A stretch of DNA of 64,000 bases from Acidisarcina sp963790505 (lineage in GTDB: Bacteria > Acidobacteriota > Terriglobia > Terriglobales > Acidobacteriaceae), in assembly GCA_963790505.1 (NCBI GenBank), contig CAWBOT010000005.1, forward strand, positions 1,302,001-1,366,000, given 5' to 3'. Shown piece after piece: positions 44,482 to 53,128 of this stretch (position 1 is the stretch's first letter; the number at the start of each line of letters is the position of its first letter). Both the position numbers and the translations under genes were made by a program. The notes under the pieces were generated by a model. The model searched no databases. It saw only the letters and a program-made list of their open reading frames with translations, and had not been told where the DNA came from.

Positions 44482-44991
44482 CTATTTCTCCAGTGCCAGG
44501 CCAGCAATAACCGTAGCCATTTTATCGAGTATCTGGTTCCAGCCCTCGAGTTGACCGCTATTTCTCGCGCTCTCCAAGGGTTCATTTCCAATGAAGGTGA
44601 GTTTCGTCTGGCCGTTTCCGAGATCCTCAAAGGTGGTCACGTCGTATGCACCGTCTAAGGCCTCATGCTCTATTCCTAATGTCGCAGGGTCAACCTTGCT
44701 TCCCTTCGAGTCGGAAAAGTACATCAAGGAAACGATCTTCTCGTGCAGAACAATCTCGTGGTATTCAACAGCATTCCAAAACTCCTGCCCGTCCGGCGCC
44801 TTCATGCAGCAGAGAAGTTTTCCTCCCACGCGAAAATCCATCTTGCAAACGGGCGCAGTAAAACCGTTCGGCCCCCACCACTGCATTATGTATTTCGGGT
44901 CTGTCCACGCCTTCCAAACCAACTCGCGTGGGGCATCAAAAACTCTTGTGACGACCATCCGCTCAACTTCGCTCACCGTGTTTCCTGTCAT
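44482..44991 (-). CDS. SRPBCC/AHSA1-like domain protein
   Basis: 169 residues of the START/Bet v1-like AHSA1 group: ERMVVTRVFDAPRELVWKAW at the N-terminus, MQWWGPNGFT and a C-terminal helix GWNQILDKMATVIAGL. Such proteins often bind small hydrophobic molecules and are routinely coded beside an ArsR regulator. Its start overlaps the 3' end of the arsR gene by 29 bp in another frame, so the two are co-translated. Confidence 0.85.
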   Translation of the reverse strand: MTGNTVSEVERMVVTRVFDAPRELVWKAWTDPKYIMQWWGPNGFTAPVCKMDFRVGGKLLCCMKAPDGQEFWNAVEYHEIVLHEKIVSLMYFSDSKGSKVDPATLGIEHEALDGAYDVTTFEDLGNGQTKLTFIGNEPLESARNSGQLEGWNQILDKMATVIAGLALEK

Positions 44992-45325
44992 TTCCGACCT
45001 CCGCTTTCTTCATTTGATTGATAACCACTTCCAGTTTGTCGAAACTCTCTTCCCAGAATCGGCGATAGCTGATCGCCCAGTCACTGACCGTCTTAATGGC
45101 CTCTGGCCTCAGCGTGCACAGACTCTCTCGTCCACGCTTCGTCTTTATTACAATCCGCGCCCTCACCAGGTAAGCGATGTGTTTCGAAATCATTTGTTGC
45201 GAGAGTGCAAACGGTTCCGTCAATCCATGCACAGAGGCAGGCCCGTGGGAGAGCCGTTCGATCATGGCCCTGCGGGTTGGATCAGACAAAGCCGCAAATG
45301 TTGTACCCAGACCATCCACAACCAT
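44963..45325 (-). CDS. ArsR-family regulator paired with SRPBCC gene
   Basis: 120 residues from ATG 45325 (ATG 45337 would add four). Winged HTH with TTFAALSDPTRRAMIERLSHG and LSQQMISKHIAYLVRARIV. The metal-binding cysteines of classical ArsR are absent, so it belongs to the SRPBCC-associated subgroup. A TTGACA (45354-45349) lies just upstream. The pair sits between two 24-bp direct repeats. Confidence 0.85.
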   Translation of the reverse strand: MVVDGLGTTFAALSDPTRRAMIERLSHGPASVHGLTEPFALSQQMISKHIAYLVRARIVIKTKRGRESLCTLRPEAIKTVSDWAISYRRFWEESFDKLEVVINQMKKAEVGNDRKHGERS

Positions 45326-45385
45326 ATGGTTGTGCATTTGCGAAGGAATGTCAAGCGGGAATTTTGCGGTTTCTGGTGTGATGGC

Positions 45386-45409
45386 AGCGAAGCAGGAGGC
45401 GGCTTCGCG
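45386..45409. repeat. 24-bp direct repeat, right copy
   Basis: Second copy of the sequence inside ruvX. Read in the ruvX frame it gives MAAKQEAASRADMPSSFSSAE and a TGA at 45441, compared with MEAKQEAASRAAGMSETP in ruvX. It looks like a duplicated ruvX 3' end. Confidence 0.85.
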
Positions 45410-45503
45410 GGCGGATATGCCATCATCATTCTCATCGGCTGAGTGACTATCGATGGTCATTTTTCGTAGCCGAGTCAGATTCGCGTGAAGAAAAGGCCGC
45501 GGG

Positions 45504-46112
45504 ATGCAAAAAGGGTTCACGAGAAGGCCAAAGGCAATCGAACCTGAAGCGAACCACGGCAAAAACTACATCACGCCGGGCGGCCTCAAGCGGCTGAGAG
45601 ATGAACGCGATTTCCTGCTCACCAAAGATCGCCCGGCGGTGGTGGAGGTGGTGGCGTGGGCTGCGAGCAATGGCGACCGCAGCGAAAACGCCGACTATCA
45701 GTACGGCAAGCGGCGACTGCGGCAGATCGATGGACGGATTCGCTTCCTGACGAAGCGAATTGAAGCCGCGGAGGTGGTCGATCCGGAAGCTCCGAGAACG
45801 GGGCAACGCGCGACGAGGGCGTTTTTTGGAGCTACCGTGCGCTATGTGAATGCAGCGGGATCGGAGCGAGAGGTGAGCATCGTTGGCACCGACGAAGTCG
45901 ATCTCGAGCGCAATTTGATCAGTTGGGCTTCGCCCTTGGGACGCGCACTTACCAAAGCGGCAGAGGATGACGAGGTTGTCCTTCATGCGCCAGGAGGCGC
46001 GGAAACCCTGATCGTGCGGGAAGTACGATATGAGCGAATTGAAATAGAACCGTTCGGCGAACCGGGTGAGGACGAAGTCCCTTTACCCCACTCAAGCCAA
46101 CAGATGGCTTGA
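45504..46112 (+). CDS. greB: GreA/GreB-family transcription elongation factor
   Basis: 202 residues. N-terminal coiled-coil domain with YITPGGLKRLRDERDFLL and the acidic tip region NGDRSENADYQYGKRRLRQI that enters the RNA polymerase secondary channel; C-terminal FKBP-like domain with ISWASPLGRALTKAAEDDEVV. It stimulates cleavage of backtracked RNA. The length and YQYGKRRLRQID motif favour GreB. Its last residues (LPHSSQQMA) are encoded by a palindromic intergenic repeat, so the native C-terminus may have been replaced. Confidence 0.9.
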   Translation: MQKGFTRRPKAIEPEANHGKNYITPGGLKRLRDERDFLLTKDRPAVVEVVAWAASNGDRSENADYQYGKRRLRQIDGRIRFLTKRIEAAEVVDPEAPRTGQRATRAFFGATVRYVNAAGSEREVSIVGTDEVDLERNLISWASPLGRALTKAAEDDEVVLHAPGGAETLIVREVRYERIEIEPFGEPGEDEVPLPHSSQQMA

Positions 46113-46123
46113 CTGGCCACTCG
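46086..46123. repeat. Palindromic repeat overlapping the greB 3' end
   Basis: CCCCACT, then CAAGCCA (46093-46099), loop ACAGA, TGGCTTG (46105-46111), then ACTGGCCACTCG. The stem is perfect and the greB stop codon TGA is inside it. Confidence 0.85.
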
Positions 46124-46217
46124 AAAAGACCCGTCGCCGGGGACCCCGGCTGGAATGGGCCACCTTCCCAGAATGAAAAGACATCATAGATAACGTGTCA
46201 AAGATAACGTTTCAGGC

Positions 46218-46712
46218 ATGGATGTGAAACACAAACTCATCTTCCTGTCTTCAGCGTTTACCTGTGTCGCCACGGGTTTCCTCATCGTCATGCACTTCCG
46301 GCATGACCCGCACTGGCCCGCTAGCCGCTTCGGAGGGACGCCCGGCGCGCTGGCACTTATTCCCGTCTGCCTGATCTCCTATGGGGTAGGCTGCTTCTAC
46401 GTAAATCGCTGGCTTCATCCGAAGGTCTTTCCGGGTTTGCGAGCAGCGATCCCACGGCCTGCCCAGGACGCGGACACCCCGCCACGCAAGCCATTGAGAA
46501 CCATCCTGTCTTCAGGCCTCGTTAGCTTGCTCAGCGGAGCTATTCTCCTGATCCACCTCTCGCAACCATTCGGCACCGATGTCCGCTGGGGAGTCAATCT
46601 GGGAGCTCTTTTCTGTATTCCTATTTTTCTTATTTCCATGGGCCTTTGCGTTCACAACGTGAACCGGTGGCTTCGCGCGGGCCGTAGCGCCTCCTCAACG
46701 ACCAGGGGCTGA
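46218..46712 (+). CDS. Four-helix membrane protein with internal duplication, unknown
   Basis: 164 residues with four hydrophobic helices in two similar halves: LIPVCLISYGVGCFYVNRWL in the first and CIPIFLISMGLCVHNVNRWL in the second. The halves are joined by a Pro/Arg-rich loop (about 75-95). No family recognised. The TGA stop lies within a perfect palindrome (46702-46721). Confidence 0.6.
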   Translation: MDVKHKLIFLSSAFTCVATGFLIVMHFRHDPHWPASRFGGTPGALALIPVCLISYGVGCFYVNRWLHPKVFPGLRAAIPRPAQDADTPPRKPLRTILSSGLVSLLSGAILLIHLSQPFGTDVRWGVNLGALFCIPIFLISMGLCVHNVNRWLRAGRSASSTTRG

Positions 46713-46721
46713 AGCCCCTGG
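46702..46721. repeat. Perfect palindrome at the end of the membrane-protein gene
   Basis: CCAGGGGCT, GA, AGCCCCTGG: a 9-bp stem containing the stop codon. No T-run follows. It resembles the short palindromes seen elsewhere in the window. Confidence 0.7.
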
Positions 46722-46762
46722 CTTCCGCCGAGGTCGGACTGCCGTCCACTCTATTCCACGTT

Positions 46763-46813
46763 CCAAGGGCAGGGACCCCTCGACTTCGCTTAGTGCAGGC
46801 TGTGGGGCACCGG
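46763..46813. repeat. Palindromic-repeat family member, CTTCGCTTAGTGCAGGCT subtype
   Basis: CAAGGGCAGGGACCCCTCGA, then CTTCGCTTAGTGCAGGCT and GTGGGGCACC. It matches 47427-47491 (GGACCCTTCGGCTTCGCTC, GGCAGGCTATGGGGCACCC). Confidence 0.7.
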
Positions 46814-46845
46814 CGTCGGCTCGTGGATGGGACTCCCGACCGAGT

Positions 46846-47142
46846 TCATGCCCGCTTTTGCCAATGGGCCGGATCGCGGCTGCCGTGGAAACAGGCGATC
46901 ACGGTCAACGTGCTGTCCGGCTCAATGACAAACATCAGCGCGTAGGGAAAGCGGCGAAGCAGCGCTCGGCGCACGTTCTTGTAAATCACGGGGAATTGCC
47001 GGGGACTGGCGCTCATGCGCTGAACCATGGCGTCAACTGCCTGGCGGAAAGGCCGGCCCAGCCCAAGGGCTTCGTTCTCATACCAGTCCTGCGCCTCAAT
47101 CAACTCGGCGCTGGCGGCCCGGGTGAAGATGACCGGATGCAC
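46846..47142 (-). CDS. ParE/RelE-superfamily toxin
   Basis: 98 residues from GTG 47142, which shares a base with the antitoxin stop (TAGTG); TTG 47151 would add three residues. The ParE fold is seen in FTRAASAELIEAQDWYENEA, SPRQFPVIYKNVRRALLRRF and PYALMFVIEPDSTLTVIACFHGSRDP. ParE proteins poison DNA gyrase; RelE proteins cut mRNA. The C-terminal HGSRDP with no RelE catalytic set favours ParE. It forms a toxin-antitoxin pair with the upstream gene. Confidence 0.85.
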   Translation of the reverse strand: MHPVIFTRAASAELIEAQDWYENEALGLGRPFRQAVDAMVQRMSASPRQFPVIYKNVRRALLRRFPYALMFVIEPDSTLTVIACFHGSRDPAHWQKRA

Positions 47143-47360
47143 TAGGGGCAACGCTGCTCAAGCTCGGTCTTCAGGGCTTCCCAAGTGATGCCCTCGCGTC
47201 GATCCTGGTCGAGCGAAGCAAGGCGGCTGTCGAGCTCTGCCCGCTGCGCGGCGGTTAGGGGAAGCTGCTCGTCTTCCAGGCTGTCCCAAAGCTGCGAGAT
47301 CAAGGCAAGGCGCTCGGGCGGGGTGAGGCGAACCAGCTCGTCCTGGGTGAGGAATTCCAT
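47142..47360 (-). CDS. Addiction-module antitoxin (TIGR02574 type)
   Basis: 72 residues: LTQDELVRLTPPERLALISQLWDSLEDEQLPLT, the helix-rich pattern of putative addiction-module components that accompany ParE/RelE toxins. It lies first in the operon and overlaps the toxin start, ensuring excess antitoxin. No DNA-binding domain is obvious. Confidence 0.8.
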   Translation of the reverse strand: MEFLTQDELVRLTPPERLALISQLWDSLEDEQLPLTAAQRAELDSRLASLDQDRREGITWEALKTELEQRCP

Positions 47361-47426
47361 GGGTTGAGACTACGAAAAAAGCGGGGGTTTGGGCAAGCCG
47401 GTGAATCGGGCGGGGAAGGGAGGGAT

Positions 47427-47491
47427 CGAAACCCGTGTGCCAAATGAGAGGGACCCTTCGGCTTCGCTCAGGGCAGGCTATGGGGCACCCG
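47427..47491. repeat. Palindromic-repeat family member upstream of the TA pair
   Basis: Contains GGGACCCTTCGGCTTCGCTC, GGCAGGCTATGGGGCACCC. Part of a 430-bp gene-free stretch (47361-47788) made mostly of repeat elements. Confidence 0.75.
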
Positions 47492-47616
47492 CAGTGGTTG
47501 TAAATTTGAGATATGGGCCGCCCGTCTACTGCGAGGGTCCAGCATCCCGCTTTTGGGATGTGGGATCGGGGAGGCTTCAGGGCTCGAACTTGGGTTTGCT
47601 GCGGGGGTAGGAAACC

Positions 47617-47648
47617 CATGTCCCAAAAGAAGGGACATGGGGCACCCG
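47617..47648. repeat. Palindromic intergenic repeat, GGGACATG subtype
   Basis: CATGTCCC (47617-47624), loop AAAAGAA, GGGACATG (47632-47639), then GGGCACCCG. It is nearly identical to 3903-3934, 43 kb away. Confidence 0.85.
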
Positions 47649-47788
47649 AATCTGTGTGAGGAGTGTCAGATCTGGGCCACCCGTCTGCGACCACGCAGTT
47701 AAACGAAAAGCCGCGTCTGGGCTTCAAGAGCTGGAATCCCGCACCGAATCCGGGCATCGGGCCGTGCAAGTCCACGACCGCATTAGGG

Positions 47789-48130
47789 ATGCGCGGGAGC
47801 TTGCGTCTGGAAGCCGTTAGGCAGTCTGAACACGACGGTTCCTACGACTTCACCAACCCGCGGCATTACCATCCCAATCCGCCGCCGTGGGTCTATCCGC
47901 AGGGCGCGCGAACGCTTAAGGTCGACTGCCAGGGCACCATCGACCTGAAAGGCCGCCGCTGGCGGATTGGCAAGACCCTGGCCGGAGAGCGGGTGATGCT
48001 CCAGCCGGTCGAACAACGCTGGCTGGTCTTCTACTGCTCCACGCTGGTCAGGGAAATCGACCCACAGACGCAGCGTTCGACCATCGTCGAACGCTGGAGA
48101 GAAGAGCAAAAACCTATCCAAGAAATGTAA
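47789..48130 (+). pseudogene. C-terminal remnant of an IS481-like transposase
   Basis: 113 codons remain. The segment NPRHYHPNPPPWVYPQGART, KVDCQGTIDLKGRRWRIGKT, LAGERVMLQPVEQRWLVFYC, STLVREID resembles the C-terminal beta domain that follows the DDE integrase core in IS481-family transposases. No DDE catalytic domain or helix-turn-helix is found upstream, so the copy is a 5'-truncated relic. Terminal inverted repeats were not found. Assignment is from remembered family pattern. Confidence 0.6.
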
Positions 48131-48180
48131 AGGATGTCCCGAGACAAAATGGAAACTATCTACTGGGACTTTACACAACA

Positions 48181-48300
48181 GGGACATGGGGCACCCTCAT
48201 TTGTCTTAGGGACGAAATTCAGACCTGGGCCAGCCAGCCTGTGGGCTCCCGCATCGGCTCCTGAGTTAGACCTGGGCCACCCGCCCTGCAAGTTTCCTCT
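48181..48300. repeat. Composite of intergenic repeat ends
   Basis: GGGACATGGGGCACCC (48181-48196), CCTGGGCCAGCCAGCC (48227-48241) and CCTGGGCCACCCGCCC (48272-48286) occur in a row, resembling nested or decayed copies. The last part overlaps the 3' end of the DACNV-like gene. Confidence 0.6.
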
Positions 48301-49626
48301 TAAAGTCGTCATCATGGGTGGACAGCACTTTAACGTTGTCGAACATGTACGTACGGCTCCCGATTCTTTTAACTGCCCTAATGTCGCCGTCTTGCGAGAC
48401 GACGAATCCGAGCGAATCGGGGTTCGCAGTACAGAATCGCGCCATCGAGCGGTGGCGAGTCCCAAATGTCTGAGGACTAATTGGGTGCGAGGCTTCTACG
48501 TTCGATGCCCTTGTTAGATGAAGCTCCCGAACTTCGGGCTTTGTGGTGAGGATTTCGACCCCGAATCCTCGTACAACAAAATCTGGAGTCAGGAGGATTA
48601 GACCATCCACCCCTGCCATCGACGAGATAAATCGAACCGCCCCTGTTAGTGCTGCATCACCATCATCGACTTCGCCTTCGGCCACCACAGCTTCGGCGTA
48701 CAACTCGTGAGGAATTGAGTCTTGGCCATCGAGCCGCTGCCATTCCATTACATCTCTGGCGTGTGAGAGCAGAGCCGAGCCGTAAAGAGCGCTCCGCATC
48801 GCAGCCGCAATGCGACCGTAGTTCAGCTTGTATTTCGGGTTTAGGCTATCTGTCTCCGCGTTCGGCGTGAAGAGCAATGCGCCTCCGTGCCGGGTCCTCT
48901 GGATGTTAATGAGAACTCTTGAGAGTGTCTTTACCCACATCTCCTTTGCGGCCTGCTTCCACCACGGTTTCCACCCATACAGTGATTCGTCGCCAACGGA
49001 CCTGAACAAGTCGATCCATAGCGGCCGGATCCATCGATCAATCTGATTACTCACAGCGCCTTCTAAAAGACAATAATTCTGCTCTTCTAGAATGGCATCC
49101 TGAACCAAACGGGCAATGTACGATCCCCCACGGAAGACTGTAATGTCGGCCGGACCATTGACGAGCGCGTGAAATAGGCCAGGTGGGGTATAGCTACCGT
49201 CATTCTCCTGCACAAGAGCCATGCTCAAGTGGACGACCTGATCGACCATGCCCCATATGAACCATCCCTCACCGCTGGTATGAAAGATCGCCAACCCAGA
49301 AGCCCAGGGATCGGCAGCTTTCGCCATTTTCGTTACCGCAGCGACGGTGAATGGGATGTGAGTCCGCAAGGGGAAAATACGCCAGCGATCCATGCGGATG
49401 CGCCTAGGGGCTTCAGGATCGGGTCGGGCTGGATCGACGTAGAAGACCCGGACTTGTATTGGACGAGCTTCTTCAGTCTTGATGCTCAAAAAAAGAGCGT
49501 GTCGAAGAGCTTTGCGATGGTGCGAATAGATGGAGCTCGCCCGACAAATTTCCTGCCCCTACTTCCGTCTTGAGGAGCTTTCAGCCGGTTTGCCACTAGG
49601 TTGGCAAGACGTTCATTCTGCGTCAT
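48266..49626 (-). CDS. DACNV/DisA_N-like (diadenylate-cyclase-fold) protein, gene interrupted at a poly-T run
   Basis: The long frame (TTG 49489 to 48266, 407 residues) ends in a DisA_N-like domain: GVDGLILLTPD (D295, G296) and FGTRHRSMARF (R345, H346, R347), matching the DGA and TRHR motifs that bind ATP and metal in diadenylate cyclases. The N-terminal region (AIFHTSGEGWFIWGMVDQV, GPADITVFRGGSYIARL) resembles the family Pfam calls DACNV, a predicted nucleotide-sensor. The TTG has no Shine-Dalgarno. A 46-codon frame (ATG 49626, with GAGGAG upstream) runs into it at seven T: one more T, or a -1 slip, fuses them as KLFDTLFFLSIKTEEARPIQ (453 residues). Function is unknown: c-di-AMP synthesis, or nucleotide sensing in conflict systems. 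Confidence 0.65.
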
Positions 49627-49881
49627 CAAGAGGTCTCCTCACCTCAACATGTCTATCATGCCGCGCGTATCAGCGCACGAAGCAGGTCTAAAGGTGGTCA
49701 CTGAGGTTCCTGGCTTGGGTTAGTCCAAGAGACCGTCTGCCCTGATGCGATAAAAGGTCATCATTTGTACTAATGAGTCCTGAAAAACGCCCTTCGGTTG
49801 ATCGACCATCTGTCGCTGGCGAAAACTTAGGTTTTCGGCATCTCGGGAAGATGGAGCGTCCCCTCAATCAAGGTCGCTGAG
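49627..49881. other. Intergenic region upstream of the DACNV-like gene
   Basis: No gene seen. It probably contains the promoter of the minus-strand gene; no convincing -35/-10 pair was found. Confidence 0.4.
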
Positions 49882-50952
<1,071 letters not shown>

Positions 50953-51056
50953 CTGTTTTAGTTTAACTGAAGGTGGTGGGGTGGAGGTGCGCGGCGTCGC
51001 AGGGCGAGCAGCATGGGGAGGAAGAATCCTCTCCGTCGGCGCGGAGGGCGACTACT

Positions 51057-51380
51057 CTAAGAATCATCAACACTTTCGCTGGGGAAGAGCATTCGTTTTC
51101 CCCAATTCGCCGCTAAATCCTGCCAATCTGGATTGTTCGCTTCAATCAAGGAAATTTTCTTTGAGCGCCTCCACCCCTTCAGCTCTCTCTCGCGGTCAAT
51201 CGCGGAGGAGATGTGAGCGAATTCCTCTATGTGGACCAACCGGTCGCAACCATATTGCGAGGCGAAGCCCTGAACTTCCTTCGTTTTCTGTTGCAGCACT
51301 CGCTGGTAGATATTCCCGGTCACGCCGATGTAGAGCGTCCCGGTTTTGCTGCTCAGGATGTAGACCCACCCGCGGCGCAT
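51057..51380 (-). CDS. GIY-YIG nuclease-domain protein (UPF0213-like)
   Basis: 107 residues. The motif is split as WVYILSSKTGTLYIGVTGN, with Arg in YQRVLQQK and Glu within ERELKGWRRSKKISLIE, as in short stand-alone GIY-YIG proteins. Catalytic Tyr/Arg/Glu are present, so a DNA-nicking activity is plausible, though such short proteins have no settled role. The 26-bp repeat array lies about 60 bp upstream. Confidence 0.85.
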   Translation of the reverse strand: MRRGWVYILSSKTGTLYIGVTGNIYQRVLQQKTKEVQGFASQYGCDRLVHIEEFAHISSAIDRERELKGWRRSKKISLIEANNPDWQDLAANWGKRMLFPSESVDDS

Positions 51381-51442
51381 CGTGGGAGAAACTTAGCAGA
51401 TTCTGCGCGGTACCTGCATCCCCGGGATCCTTCCTCCCTTCA

Positions 51443-51738
51443 GTCGTCAGGATGACACGGCTGAGATGGTCGTCAGGATGACACGGTTGAGATGGTCGTC
51501 AGGATGACACGGTTGAGATGGTCGTCAGGATGACACGGTTGAGATGGTCGTCAGGATGACGTGGTTGAGATAGTCGTGAGGATGACGTGGTTGAGATAGT
51601 CGTGAGGATGACACGGTTGAGATGGTCTTCAGGATGACACGGTTGAGATGGTCGTCAGGATGACGTGGTTGAGATAGTCGTGAGGATGACACGGCTGAGA
51701 TGGTCTTCAGGATGACACGGTCGTCCGGATGACACCGA
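51443..51738. repeat. 26-bp tandem repeat array (minisatellite), about 11 copies
   Basis: Copies start at 51443, 51469, 51495, 51521, 51547, 51573, 51599, 51625, 51651, 51677 and 51703, exactly 26 bp apart, with a partial copy from about 51720. The unit is GTCGTCAGGATGACACGG followed by TTGAGATG. Variants exchange ACACGG/ACGTGG, CGTC/CGTG/CTTC and GATG/GATA. Each unit contains a near-palindrome (GTCGTC and GATGAC). There are no spacers, which excludes CRISPR. Confidence 0.95.
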
Positions 51739-51796
51739 ACTTATGGAGCTTCCTCTTTGAGTGGTTCTATCATAGGGAAGCCGACAACGAGGATCG

Positions 51797-52015
51797 ATGC
51801 CCAACGCGCTCAACTTTCTGTGGAATGCTACCCGGGGCCACCGGCTTCGTCCGTGGCGGAGCGAGTATGTGAAGTGGCGGATTGAGACGTATTCGGGCAT
51901 GAAGGCGGAGACGATCACCGCACGAGACGTGCTACGGTTCACGTGGAAAGAGAAGCGAGCGTTGCTTCGGTTCCTGCTGTGGACGGGCAAGCTGGACGGC
52001 GATGTGCGGCGATAA
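51797..52015 (+). CDS. Small conserved-looking protein, unknown
   Basis: 72 residues, basic and Trp/Arg-rich (LNFLWNATRGHRLRPWRSEY, TWKEKRALLRFLLWTG). CGAGGA lies just upstream of the ATG. It is 12 bp before the methylmalonyl-CoA epimerase gene and may lead that operon. No family was recognised and no motif indicates a function. Confidence 0.6.
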   Translation: MPNALNFLWNATRGHRLRPWRSEYVKWRIETYSGMKAETITARDVLRFTWKEKRALLRFLLWTGKLDGDVRR

Positions 52016-52027
52016 CGGGAGGCTGAA

Positions 52028-52435
52028 TTGGCGACGATCGATCACTTAGGGATTGCGGTGAAGAGCATTGCGGCGGCGCGCGGTTTCTATGAGGCGCTGG
52101 GACTGACCGTGGTGCAGGAAGAAGTCGTCGAGCAGGAGCAGGTGCACACCGCGATGATTCCGGTGGGCGAGAGCCGGATCGAACTGCTGGAGCCGACGAG
52201 TGACGACTCTCCGGTGGGGCGGTTTCTGGCCAAGCGCGGCGAGGGGCTGCATCATGTCGCGCTGCATGTCGATGACATCTCCGGCACGCTGGAGGCGATG
52301 AAAGCCAAGGGGGTTCGGCTGATCTCGGAGGAGCTGCAGGTTGGGGCGGGTGGGCATCTCTACTTCTTCGTTCATCCGGAGAGCGCGGGCGGGGTGCTGG
52401 TGGAGATCTGCCAGGACGAGATCACGGGCGTTTAG
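52028..52435 (+). CDS. mce: Methylmalonyl-CoA epimerase
   Basis: 135 residues from TTG 52028 (GGGAGG 7 bp upstream). VOC-fold metal ligands and family motifs are clear: DHLGIAVKS with H6, IELLEP, GEGLHHVALHVDD and VEICQ. It interconverts the R and S forms of methylmalonyl-CoA in propionyl-CoA metabolism. The next gene, tsaB, starts directly after its TAG, so the two are co-transcribed though not functionally related. Confidence 0.88.
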   Translation: MATIDHLGIAVKSIAAARGFYEALGLTVVQEEVVEQEQVHTAMIPVGESRIELLEPTSDDSPVGRFLAKRGEGLHHVALHVDDISGTLEAMKAKGVRLISEELQVGAGGHLYFFVHPESAGGVLVEICQDEITGV

Positions 52436-53128
52436 ATGTACTTGCTCGCGATTGATACTTGCGGCGCTGTGGGCGGGGTGGGGCTCGGTGAGTTGACTCG
52501 CGAATCCGGGTCTCAAGTCTGCTTGTGGTCGAGGGAATTGGCGGGGAAGACGTATTCCGAACTTTTGCTGGGGGCGGTCGGCGAGCTTTTGTCCGAAGCG
52601 AAGACAACTTTGGAGGAGCTTGCGGGGGTAGTGGTGATTCATGGGCCGGGAAGTTTTACCGGCATTCGGATTGGGGTGAGTGCAGCGAAGGGTTTGGCGG
52701 AGGCGCTGGCGATTCCGGTGATCGCGGTTTCACGGCTGGAGTTGTTGGCGGGCAAAACCGTGAAGGGGAACGCGGCGGCGGTACTGGACGCGGTCCGGGG
52801 CGAGTTCTTTGCAGGCCTCTATCGGGAGGGAGTTCGACAGGCCGAGTTTCTGGCTACCCGTGAGTTGTTTCCGGGTGCGTTGGAGGGATTGCCGGTTGTG
52901 GTTTGCGAGGAGCGAGTGCTGCAATCGCTGGGTGAATTCGGGCCGGAGTTGGTGTCTGCTCCTAGTGCTGCCGATGCGCTGCGAGTAGGCGCAAAGCGCT
53001 TCAAAGCGGGGCTGTTCGATGATGCGGCGACTCTGGATGCGAACTATCTGCGGCGGTCGGAGAGCGAGATGCTGGCCCGGATCGCGGAACACAAGGCGCT
53101 GCGCGCTGCCGCCGCTTCACAAGGATGA
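52436..53128 (+). CDS. tsaB: TsaB, tRNA t6A biosynthesis scaffold
   Basis: 230 residues. ASKHA fold with N-terminal YLLAIDTCGAVGGVGL and VVIHGPGSFTGIRIGVSAAK, the TsaB signature GPGSFTGxRxG. It forms a complex with TsaD and TsaE for threonylcarbamoylation of A37 in ANN-decoding tRNAs. Its stop overlaps the rimI start (ATGA), a common bacterial arrangement. Confidence 0.93.
   Translation: MYLLAIDTCGAVGGVGLGELTRESGSQVCLWSRELAGKTYSELLLGAVGELLSEAKTTLEELAGVVVIHGPGSFTGIRIGVSAAKGLAEALAIPVIAVSRLELLAGKTVKGNAAAVLDAVRGEFFAGLYREGVRQAEFLATRELFPGALEGLPVVVCEERVLQSLGEFGPELVSAPSAADALRVGAKRFKAGLFDDAATLDANYLRRSESEMLARIAEHKALRAAAASQG

Noticed and set aside
45326..45354. TTGACA-based promoter for the ArsR gene
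   Set aside because: The TTGACA is good, but any -10 at proper spacing (AACCAT) is weak and would overlap the start codon, so it was noted only in the gene entry.
47158..47775. 205-codon minus-strand frame over the repeat cluster
   Set aside because: Composed of translated palindromic repeats and of the antitoxin gene in another frame.
49229..49573. 114-codon plus-strand frame across the DACNV-like gene start
   Set aside because: Lies opposite the DACNV-like coding sequence; no ribosome site or family match.
51443..51738. CRISPR array
   Set aside because: Units follow each other at exactly 26 bp without unique spacers and no cas genes are present; it is a minisatellite.
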